36,639 nucleotides of DNA, from positions 1 through 36,639 of the forward strand of contig CAINDH010000278.1 in the NCBI GenBank assembly GCA_903847285.1. Direction: 5' to 3'. Origin of the DNA: an uncultured Verrucomicrobia subdivision 3 bacterium. GTDB lineage: Bacteria > Verrucomicrobiota > Verrucomicrobiae > Limisphaerales > UBA11358. The position numbers and the translations under genes were made by a program. Positions 17,170-23,931 of this stretch are shown piece by piece. Position 1 is the stretch's first letter; the number at the start of each line of letters is the position of its first letter. Under the pieces are notes generated by a model. The model searched no databases, was not told the DNA's origin, and worked only from the letters and a program-made list of their open reading frames with translations.

Positions 17170-17203
17170 ACGGCGCGTCCGATTCGGACGCGCCGTTTTT
17201 TTT
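17170..17203 (+). terminator. Intrinsic terminator of the pilM-secretin-NHL1 operon
   Basis: A perfect 12-bp stem (ACGGCGCGTCCG, 17170-17181, with 17185-17196), a 3-nt loop and a run of eight T (17196-17203), placed 18 nt after the NHL1 stop. It separates the two NHL genes into different transcription units. Confidence 0.93.
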
Positions 17204-17247
17204 GCGCCAAAAATTTCCACAGCGACATACCTGATTGCTACCAAACC

Positions 17248-17277
17248 TTGCCGGTCGTGGTATGATTGGGCCATACT
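17248..17277 (+). promoter_or_regulatory. Candidate promoter of NHL paralogue 2
   Basis: TTGCCG (17248-17253), an 18-nt spacer and CATACT (17272-17277), ending 5 nt before the ATG at 17283. This is the same geometry as the guaB candidate. An alternative -10, TATGAT (17261-17266), lacks a well-spaced -35. Confidence 0.35.
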
Positions 17278-17282
17278 AGATT

Positions 17283-20200
17283 ATGCTAATTCAATTACGC
17301 GTGAATTTGCGACGGGGCTGGCAGTGCTTGATGCTGCTAGCCATTCTCATCAGCACCACACTCGCTCACGCCGCCAATACCCAGACGACCGTAAAAACTT
17401 TAGGGGGTGCCTTCGCCGGTTATGTAGATGGGAATACCTACACCACCGCGCTCTTCAATAGTCCCGCCGGACTCGCGCTGGATTATTCCGGCCGTTACTT
17501 ATTCGTGGCCGATAAAACGAACAGCCGCGTGCGCGTGCTCGACTTGTCCACCAACCTCACGTTCACCTTTACCGTTCCGACCAACCTGCTGGGCAAACCT
17601 ATCGCCGTCGCCGTCAACGGCGCGACCGACGTCACCGTATTGAACCGGTTCAACAACACCAACGGATCGGTCATCACCTTCAACGTGTTCGCCCAACCTA
17701 TTTTTACCAACGCGCTGAGACTCACCAACGCGACGGGCATGGCCGTGGATGCGTTGGGAAATATTTTTGTCACCGTCCAGAGCAACACCATCATCCGCAT
17801 TGATGCGCGCACCACCAACCGCACCACCATCGCTTCCATCACGAACGCCGGAGTCACGTTGGCGGGACTCACAGTTCGGCGCAGTGGCACGCTGGTGGTC
17901 TGCGATGCCGGGCGCAATGGGCTTTACGAAATCAATCCCACCAATGGTCTCGTCCTCACCAACTCCGGCTTCAATGGCCTTGGTGATTTCTTGACCAACG
18001 GCATCAACGTTGCCAGCAACGCCCTCGTAAAATACCGGCAGCCGATGAACGTGGCCGAGACTGGCGACGGGGTCCTGCTCGTGACCGACAACGGCAACAA
18101 CCGCGTGAAAGTTATTTTGACGAACGGCGTGGTGACAAATTTATACGGCGTCAGTTCCACCTACTGGTCGGGGTTGGTTCCCGGCGGCGTGGATGGCACG
18201 GTGAAACTTCCTGACTCGGTGGGAACCAATGTGCAGTCGCGTCTGCCGCTCGGGGTTGTCGTGGGTTGGAATGGCCGCGTCTATACCACCGAACAGTATT
18301 ATCACATCATCCGCCAGACCACCAACGCCGGGTTCGTCCCGCCATTGCGCGCCGCGCCCACGGTGCCGCTCAATCTGGTCGCCAACACCAATGCCACGAA
18401 AATTTTTCTGAACTGGACCAATGCGCTTGGTGCTACGAGTTACAACGTCAAACGCGCGTTCGTCACCGGCGGGCCTTACACTCAAATCAGCAGCACTGTC
18501 ACCAACAGTTTTACCGATACAAACGTCATCAATGGCCTCGCCTATTTCTACGTCGTATCCGCGTCCAATCTCGGCGGCGAGGGCGTTGATTCCGCTGAAG
18601 CCAGCGCCATCATGCCGTTGCTACCCGTAGCCAACCCGGTAATTGGCTATGTTGATTTCCCGCTCGCGGCCACCGGCTCGGTTTTTCACGCCACGAGCTT
18701 CGCCGTTTTCAGCAACGATGTTTTGTTTGTCATCAACGGTGTTCCCGGCAGCCAAAATTATTTTAACTTTGGCCCCACCTCAACCAACAGCCCGGTGCCG
18801 AATCCGACGAATTCTTCCGCCCTCGCTCCAGCAGGCTACACCAACGGACTCGCTAACAGCGTGGCCACCAACTTCGCCATTGCGCAGGCTTTGCCGGATC
18901 TCACAATCAAGGCCATCAGCACCAAGACGGATGGCAGTCCGCCCAGCAGCGTCGTGGCAGCGCAATTTCAATTCATTACTGCCAATCCCGTCATCAATGG
19001 CAACAACGCCGCGCAGTTCACTCTCAGCGACCTGACAGTGGGCGCGCATCTTTACTACACCCTGGACGGCTCGGCTCCTTCTGCCACAAACGCTGCGGCA
19101 GTTGATTTGGGAACGGTCCCTTCGCCAACGAATGTCTGGCCGGTTTCTTTTTCGATCATTTCCAACACTATTTTCAAAGTCCGCGCCTTCCGCGACAACT
19201 ACCAGCCGAGCGCGATTGTGACCAACCCGTTTGCCCTGGCAAACTTCAATGCAAACCGCATCACTTTTGGTTTCCCTTCACAAGAAGCTTCGAGCGCATT
19301 CCTCGCCTCGCCCGGCCAGACTTTTTATGCGCCCGTGACCTTGAGCCTGCTGCCAAACGCCACCATGAACAGCTTGCGATTCAGCCTCGCCGTCACCAAT
19401 AACGGAACCAATCCCGCCCCGGCCATGCCCCCTGGCGCGTTTGATTTTAAATCGCGCCTCGTTAAGCCCGATGCGAATTCCGCCGCGCCCTCCATCATCT
19501 CCTATCTGGAAATTCCGCCGTATATGTTTGCCGATTATGCGCCTGCCGCAACCAATCTCGTCACCTACAACGGAACCAACTTCATCAATTTGAAAACCAC
19601 CAACGCCGACCTCAACCAGCTCAGCATCGGCTGGCTGGAGCGCGCTGGCGGCGGGGCAACGAATCTTTACAACACCACTGCTCAGGACTTGATCACTTAC
19701 TCACTTGCGCAAGGAACGTTGTTCAATAAATCTTCCGGCAAAGTCATCGCCGGTGATTTTTTGTTCCAAGTTCCGACCAACGCCGTCAGCGGACAAACTT
19801 ACCAGATCCAAATCACCACACCGGTCGCCACGTCCGATGGTTTTGAAACCAACCAATCGTCGGTAATGCTTCTCACCTCCACCAACTCCGTCAAATCCGT
19901 GGCCATCACCAATACATTGAAATATCTGGTCGGTAGCGTCTCGCCCTTTCGCTGGTGGAATGCCGGCGACTTCGGCACCACTAATCTGGGTGCGAACGAT
20001 GTGAGCCAGGTGTTTCGCGCCACCGCCTATCGTTCGACCAGTCCATTCGTGCAAGCGCCAGCCAGCGATTTCGCGGATGCCATGGACGCTGCCGGAAATC
20101 TTGGCGCACTGTGTAACGATCCCGCCGATGCGAATTTTAACATCTTTACCAACTCATTTTCTGGGCGGCTCGCCGCTGACCCGCTGCTGGCGAGCACCAA

Positions 20201-21212
20201 CGCGGACGACATCAATCAGGTTGTCTTCGGCAATGGAGTGCTGGATGTCACCGATGTTTTTGTGACCTACCGCCGCTCGCAAGATACCAATCTCGTTGGC
20301 GTCCGCCGTTTTTGGAACAACGGCCAGCGCGTGGCTAATCTCGTCACCAATGGGTCATTCACGGCGCCCTCAAATAGTTTTCCCAGCAACCCACCCGCGC
20401 TCGTCACCTTTATCGCTGGTGATGCGATTGGCTCCGTCACCCAAGCCGTGCAAATCCCGATTAGCGCCACCATTCTCGGCAACTACCAGTTGCGCGTGCT
20501 TCTGTTCAACGTAACGCTCGTGCCTTTGGACGGTTCACCCGCCATCACCAACGCCATCACCTTCACGCAAAACACAAATGCGCCGCTGGATTCCGCCTAC
20601 GCAAACGCAACCAGCGGCAATGGAAATTATTCTTCCGTGTGGTTGAGTGCCACCAACGCCGGCCTGACCGGCACCGCGGTCATCGGCACGTTGAACGTCA
20701 CGCTGCCTGCCGATGCTGGCAGCAACGCTGCCTACGCCGTGCATTTTGATCATGCCTCCGGCTCACCAAACGGCCTCGCCATTTTTCCTGGCCGCACTCT
20801 GACCGGCGTGTTCACCGCCACCAGCCGCACAAACTCATCTTACGCCGATGGCATCCCGGACGTGTGGCGACTGCGCTGGTTCGGCACCACCAATAATTTA
20901 CTGTCCGCCGCCAGTGCGAATCCTTCCGGCGACGGCGTGGATAATTTTAAAAAATATGTCGCGGGGCTTGATCCCTACGTTGCAAATAATTTCCCCGCTC
21001 TGAATCAACAAACTCCCCTGCCCGCTGGCTACGCAGCAGCGATTCACTGGCCATCGGTGGCTGGCAAGCAATACATCGTCGAACGTTCCTTTACTTTGTT
21101 TGAGGGTAACTGGACGAGCATCTCCACCAACACGGGAACCGGGGGCGAGCTGGAATTTGACGACGACAACACCGACGACGTGAAGTTTTACCGCGTAAGA
21201 ATTCTGCCGTAA
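17283..21212 (+). CDS. Giant secreted NHL-FN3-chitobiase-like-cohesin/dockerin-like protein (paralogue 2)
   Basis: 1309 residues, with the same module order as its upstream neighbour and long aligned stretches throughout. The signal peptide is about 1-31 (ending TTLAHA). Then come an NHL propeller (about 38-345), FN3 (361-445, with no proline run before it), a chitobiase-like domain (565-650, AHLYYTLDGSAPSATN), cohesin-like 1 (about 660-860), dockerin-like motifs (AGDFGTTNLGANDVSQVF, FGNGVLDVTDVFVTYRR), cohesin-like 2 (about 1040-1180), an EF-hand-like pair (ADGIPDVWRLRWFG, SGDGVDNFKKYVAG) and the same FYRVRILP end. It is separated from paralogue 1 by a strong terminator, so it is independently transcribed. 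It is Asn/Thr/Ser-rich as expected for an exoprotein. The tandem position implies local duplication. Confidence 0.85.
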   Translation: MLIQLRVNLRRGWQCLMLLAILISTTLAHAANTQTTVKTLGGAFAGYVDGNTYTTALFNSPAGLALDYSGRYLFVADKTNSRVRVLDLSTNLTFTFTVPTNLLGKPIAVAVNGATDVTVLNRFNNTNGSVITFNVFAQPIFTNALRLTNATGMAVDALGNIFVTVQSNTIIRIDARTTNRTTIASITNAGVTLAGLTVRRSGTLVVCDAGRNGLYEINPTNGLVLTNSGFNGLGDFLTNGINVASNALVKYRQPMNVAETGDGVLLVTDNGNNRVKVILTNGVVTNLYGVSSTYWSGLVPGGVDGTVKLPDSVGTNVQSRLPLGVVVGWNGRVYTTEQYYHIIRQTTNAGFVPPLRAAPTVPLNLVANTNATKIFLNWTNALGATSYNVKRAFVTGGPYTQISSTVTNSFTDTNVINGLAYFYVVSASNLGGEGVDSAEASAIMPLLPVANPVIGYVDFPLAATGSVFHATSFAVFSNDVLFVINGVPGSQNYFNFGPTSTNSPVPNPTNSSALAPAGYTNGLANSVATNFAIAQALPDLTIKAISTKTDGSPPSSVVAAQFQFITANPVINGNNAAQFTLSDLTVGAHLYYTLDGSAPSATNAAAVDLGTVPSPTNVWPVSFSIISNTIFKVRAFRDNYQPSAIVTNPFALANFNANRITFGFPSQEASSAFLASPGQTFYAPVTLSLLPNATMNSLRFSLAVTNNGTNPAPAMPPGAFDFKSRLVKPDANSAAPSIISYLEIPPYMFADYAPAATNLVTYNGTNFINLKTTNADLNQLSIGWLERAGGGATNLYNTTAQDLITYSLAQGTLFNKSSGKVIAGDFLFQVPTNAVSGQTYQIQITTPVATSDGFETNQSSVMLLTSTNSVKSVAITNTLKYLVGSVSPFRWWNAGDFGTTNLGANDVSQVFRATAYRSTSPFVQAPASDFADAMDAAGNLGALCNDPADANFNIFTNSFSGRLAADPLLASTNADDINQVVFGNGVLDVTDVFVTYRRSQDTNLVGVRRFWNNGQRVANLVTNGSFTAPSNSFPSNPPALVTFIAGDAIGSVTQAVQIPISATILGNYQLRVLLFNVTLVPLDGSPAITNAITFTQNTNAPLDSAYANATSGNGNYSSVWLSATNAGLTGTAVIGTLNVTLPADAGSNAAYAVHFDHASGSPNGLAIFPGRTLTGVFTATSRTNSSYADGIPDVWRLRWFGTTNNLLSAASANPSGDGVDNFKKYVAGLDPYVANNFPALNQQTPLPAGYAAAIHWPSVAGKQYIVERSFTLFEGNWTSISTNTGTGGELEFDDDNTDDVKFYRVRILP

Positions 21213-21245
21213 GCTCGTCAGCGGTATTCGGCGTGCGCCACCAGA

Positions 21246-21548
21246 CTATTTTCCATCCGCCACCTGCCGAAGAAATCCGAAAGAAAAAAGTCCCGTCGCA
21301 TGACCGTCTGCCCACACTGGTTGAATTGCATATCCGCCGACGCTAATGAGACGCGTCAATACAAACGACTCCCCCGTCAGCGGTGATTCGGGATTTTTGT
21401 ATAGATTGCCCATGATGTCCGTCTCGCCCTTACAACCTGCGCATGGGCAGGCGCGGCGCAAAGTTGCCAGCGGAATAAAACTCTCGGTGCCGTCACTCCA
21501 CTTCACGGCCAGTTCAGTTCCAATCGTTTGAATATCCAGCGGGCGCAT
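21246..21548 (-). CDS. DUF971-domain protein
   Basis: A 100-residue protein spanning one DUF971 domain (related to the N-terminal domain of gamma-butyrobetaine hydroxylase). It shows LAVKWSDGTESFIPLATLRRACPCAGC and, near the end, GGYAIQPVWADGHATGLFSF. The cluster CPCAGC (three Cys) could bind a metal; in the hydroxylase family this region binds zinc. The ATG at 21548 shares one base with the mntR stop (TGATG), so translation is probably coupled. That places it in the manganese-control unit; the role is unknown. Confidence 0.85.
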   Translation of the reverse strand: MRPLDIQTIGTELAVKWSDGTESFIPLATLRRACPCAGCKGETDIMGNLYKNPESPLTGESFVLTRLISVGGYAIQPVWADGHATGLFSFGFLRQVADGK

Positions 21549-22009
21549 CAACGTTTCCTCAATTGTTTCTCAAACGCCGCAAGCGTCTCCGGGCTGACGT
21601 GATGCTCAATCCCCTCGGCGTCCAACTCCGCCGTTTTTTCTGAAATACCTAGCGAACGTAGAAATGCTGTGACCGTTTCATGCCGCCGCTTGCACTCCGC
21701 CGCCAACTTGCAGCCCACCTCCGTCAATAAAATTGCGCGGTAAGGCTTGGTGTTCACATAACCCGACGACTTTAAACGCGCCAGCGTGCGGTTGACCGAG
21801 ACATGGGTCACGCCCAGCCGCCGCGCCAAGTCCACCACCCGCGCCTCACCCAGCGAGGCCGACAAATCCGCAATAGCTTCAACGTAATCCTGTGCCGTCT
21901 CTGCGGCGCGATCCCGGCGCGAACGCCTTAAACTCTCAGCCTGCTGCGCCGGAGCGCGCGGATTCAGCGCCACTACCAGCTTATTTTTTTTTGCGGCTGA
22001 ACGTGCCAT
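21548..22009 (-). CDS. mntR: MntR manganese-dependent repressor (DtxR family)
   Basis: A 153-residue regulator with an N-terminal extension of about 33 residues rich in Lys/Arg/Ala, then a winged helix-turn-helix (about 45-95) and a helical dimerisation domain. The six metal ligands of Bacillus subtilis MntR (D8, E11, H77, E99, E102, H103) appear here as D41, E44, H110, E132, E135 and H136, a constant offset of 33. It should therefore bind Mn2+ and repress uptake genes. It has no SH3-like third domain, as in MntR and unlike IdeR/DtxR. It diverges from mntH across 112 nt holding two palindromic boxes. Confidence 0.93.
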   Translation of the reverse strand: MARSAAKKNKLVVALNPRAPAQQAESLRRSRRDRAAETAQDYVEAIADLSASLGEARVVDLARRLGVTHVSVNRTLARLKSSGYVNTKPYRAILLTEVGCKLAAECKRRHETVTAFLRSLGISEKTAELDAEGIEHHVSPETLAAFEKQLRKR

Positions 22010-22062
22010 TTGATTTCTACCATTGAAGCCGCCACCCGCTTGTCGGTCGAGATTTTTTAATT

Positions 22063-22078
22063 TGTAACCCAGGCTACA
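22063..22078. promoter_or_regulatory. Putative MntR operator 1
   Basis: TGTAACCCAGGCTACA is a 16-nt near-palindrome. It differs at one base from operator 2, whose perfect form would be TGTARCCTAGGYTACA. It lies between mntR and mntH, upstream of the mntH -35 box. Confidence 0.75.
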
Positions 22079-22084
22079 CTCATA

Positions 22085-22112
22085 TTGACGCGGATCGTTT
22101 TTTATGTAACCT
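22085..22112 (+). promoter_or_regulatory. Candidate mntH promoter
   Basis: TTGACG (22085-22090), a 16-nt spacer and TAACCT (22107-22112). The -10 box lies inside operator 2 and ends 9 nt before the mntH ATG, so repressor bound there would block polymerase. Confidence 0.45.
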
Positions 22113-22120
22113 AGGCTACA
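22105..22120. promoter_or_regulatory. Putative MntR operator 2
   Basis: TGTAACCTAGGCTACA is a near-perfect palindrome ending one base before the mntH start codon. It begins 42 bp after operator 1, which is four helical turns, so both sites face the same side of the DNA. Confidence 0.8.
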
Positions 22121-22121
22121 G

Positions 22122-23474
22122 ATGAAGGAATCAGTAGATAAGCAAGGTGCGGACGGCTGGCGGCTAGCCAGCCCGGCGCCCAGTCTGCCGGAATCTCACG
22201 CCACGATTCCCGTGCCTAAAAGCCTTGGCTTCTGGCGCAAACTGCTCGCCTTCTCTGGCCCCGGCTACCTCGTCGCCGTTGGCTATATGGACCCCGGCAA
22301 CTGGGCGACGGATCTCGCGGGCGGTTCCGCCTTCGGCTACACGCTGCTCTCTGTCATCTTACTCTCGAATCTCATGGCGATCCTGCTGCAATCGCTTTGC
22401 GCCAAGCTTGGCATCGTCACCGGGCGCGACCTCGCGCAAGCCTGCCGCGACAGTTATTCCAAGCCCGTTTCCTTTTTCTTGTGGCTGATGTGCGAAATCG
22501 CCATCTGCGCCTGCGATCTTGCCGAAGTCATCGGCTCCGCCATCGCGTTAAATTTGCTGTTTCATATCCCGCTCGTGTGGGGGGTGTGCCTCACCGCGCT
22601 CGACGTGTTCGTTGTGATGTTTCTTCAGAACAAAGGCTTTCGTTACCTCGAAGCGCTCGTCATCACACTCATCCTGCTCATTGGCGGCTGCTTTCTTTTG
22701 GAAATCATTTTTTCAAAACCGGAATTCGCGGCTGTTTTTGCTGGTTTCATTCCTAAGGCAGAAGTCGTCACCAATCCGGCGATGCTCTTTGTCGCCATCG
22801 GCATCCTAGGTGCAACTGTGATGCCGCATAATTTATATCTCCACTCATCCATCGTGCAGACGCGTAAATACGAACAGACGCCCGAGGGCAAACGCGAAGC
22901 CATAAAATTCGCCACGATTGATTCCTCCACCGCGCTAATGTTTGCATTGTTCATCAACGCCGCCATCCTCATTGTCAGTGCGGCAACCTTTCACACGACC
23001 GGCCAAAATGCAGTGGCGGAAATTCAGGACGCCCACAAACTGCTATCGCCCTCGCTCGGCATCGGCATGGCTAGCACCATCTTCGCGATTGCACTGCTAG
23101 CGTCCGGCCAGAACTCTACGCTTACCGGCACGCTCGCCGGGCAGATTGTCATGGAAGGATTTCTCAACATCCGTTTGCGCCCATGGCTGCGGCGGCTCAT
23201 CACGCGCGGTGTTGCTATCGTCCCAGCCGTGATTGTCACCATGATTTATGGCGAGAGCGGCACGGCAAAACTGCTCGTCATCAGCCAGGTCATCTTGAGC
23301 CTGCAACTTTCCTTTGCCGTCATCCCGCTCATCCTGTTCACCAGCGACCACCGCAAAATGGGTGAGTTTGTGAACGCGTTGTGGATGAAATTTCTTGCGT
23401 GGATCGTTGCCGCTGTCATCGTCGGGCTAAACGTGAAATTTCTTTTGGATTTCGGCGGCGTCACCGGAAAATAA
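22122..23474 (+). CDS. mntH: NRAMP-family Mn2+/H+ symporter
   Basis: 450 residues with about 11 transmembrane helices and a 35-residue hydrophilic N-terminus. The NRAMP metal-site motifs are present: [15 protein letters not shown] in helix 1 (Asp57, Asn60) and [15 protein letters not shown] in helix 6 (Met234). Met at that position is associated with selectivity for Mn2+ and other transition metals over Ca2+/Mg2+ and distinguishes these proteins from magnesium-type relatives. Two MntR-type operators sit directly before the ATG, so repression by manganese-loaded MntR is expected. The uspA-type gene follows 5 nt later. Confidence 0.95.
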   Translation: MKESVDKQGADGWRLASPAPSLPESHATIPVPKSLGFWRKLLAFSGPGYLVAVGYMDPGNWATDLAGGSAFGYTLLSVILLSNLMAILLQSLCAKLGIVTGRDLAQACRDSYSKPVSFFLWLMCEIAICACDLAEVIGSAIALNLLFHIPLVWGVCLTALDVFVVMFLQNKGFRYLEALVITLILLIGGCFLLEIIFSKPEFAAVFAGFIPKAEVVTNPAMLFVAIGILGATVMPHNLYLHSSIVQTRKYEQTPEGKREAIKFATIDSSTALMFALFINAAILIVSAATFHTTGQNAVAEIQDAHKLLSPSLGIGMASTIFAIALLASGQNSTLTGTLAGQIVMEGFLNIRLRPWLRRLITRGVAIVPAVIVTMIYGESGTAKLLVISQVILSLQLSFAVIPLILFTSDHRKMGEFVNALWMKFLAWIVAAVIVGLNVKFLLDFGGVTGK

Positions 23475-23479
23475 ATCCT

Positions 23480-23908
23480 ATGTATCGCAAAATCCTCATC
23501 GCCCTCGACAACGGCCCCGCAGACGCCGCTATTCTGCCGCACATCGCTGAACTCGCCACGCACTTTGGTTCGGAAATTTTGCTGCTACATGTCGCCGATG
23601 GTTTTGCCGCGCGCTGCTTTGATTCGTTGAAACTCGCCGAGTCTGAGGAGATGAAAGCCGACCTCGCGTATCTTGAAAAAACCGCCACCGAGTTACGTGT
23701 GAAAAAATTATCCGTTGCCACCAAACTGGCGCTCGGCAATCCGCCCACGGAAATTTTGAAAACTGCGGAAGCAGAGAAGTGCGATTTAATTGCGCTCGCT
23801 GGCCACGGACACCGGTTGTTCGGCGATATCTTTCACGGCAGCACCATCACCGAAGTCCGGCACAACACCACGATTCCACTGCTCATCGTGCGCGCGCCGA
23901 AAAAATAA
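23480..23908 (+). CDS. Universal stress protein (UspA family)
   Basis: 142 residues, a single Usp domain. It begins MYRKILIALDNGPADAAIL, with the Asp of the nucleotide pocket, and ends in a glycine-rich loop (ALAGHGHRLFGDIFHGSTITE) followed by the final strand IPLLIVRAP, close to the ATP-binding Usp pattern. The ATG at 23480 is chosen because the first beta strand starts there; a longer frame opens at 23381 inside mntH. It is probably co-transcribed with mntH, as Usp genes often follow transporter genes. The role in manganese physiology is inferred from position only. Confidence 0.9.
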   Translation: MYRKILIALDNGPADAAILPHIAELATHFGSEILLLHVADGFAARCFDSLKLAESEEMKADLAYLEKTATELRVKKLSVATKLALGNPPTEILKTAEAEKCDLIALAGHGHRLFGDIFHGSTITEVRHNTTIPLLIVRAPKK

Positions 23909-23931
23909 CCCCGTGCTTCAATAACCGAATT

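Noticed and set aside
17183..17240. Second terminator or attenuator upstream of NHL paralogue 2
   Set aside because: Only the single hairpin at 17170-17203 has both a stem and a T-run; the following sequence forms no stable stem.
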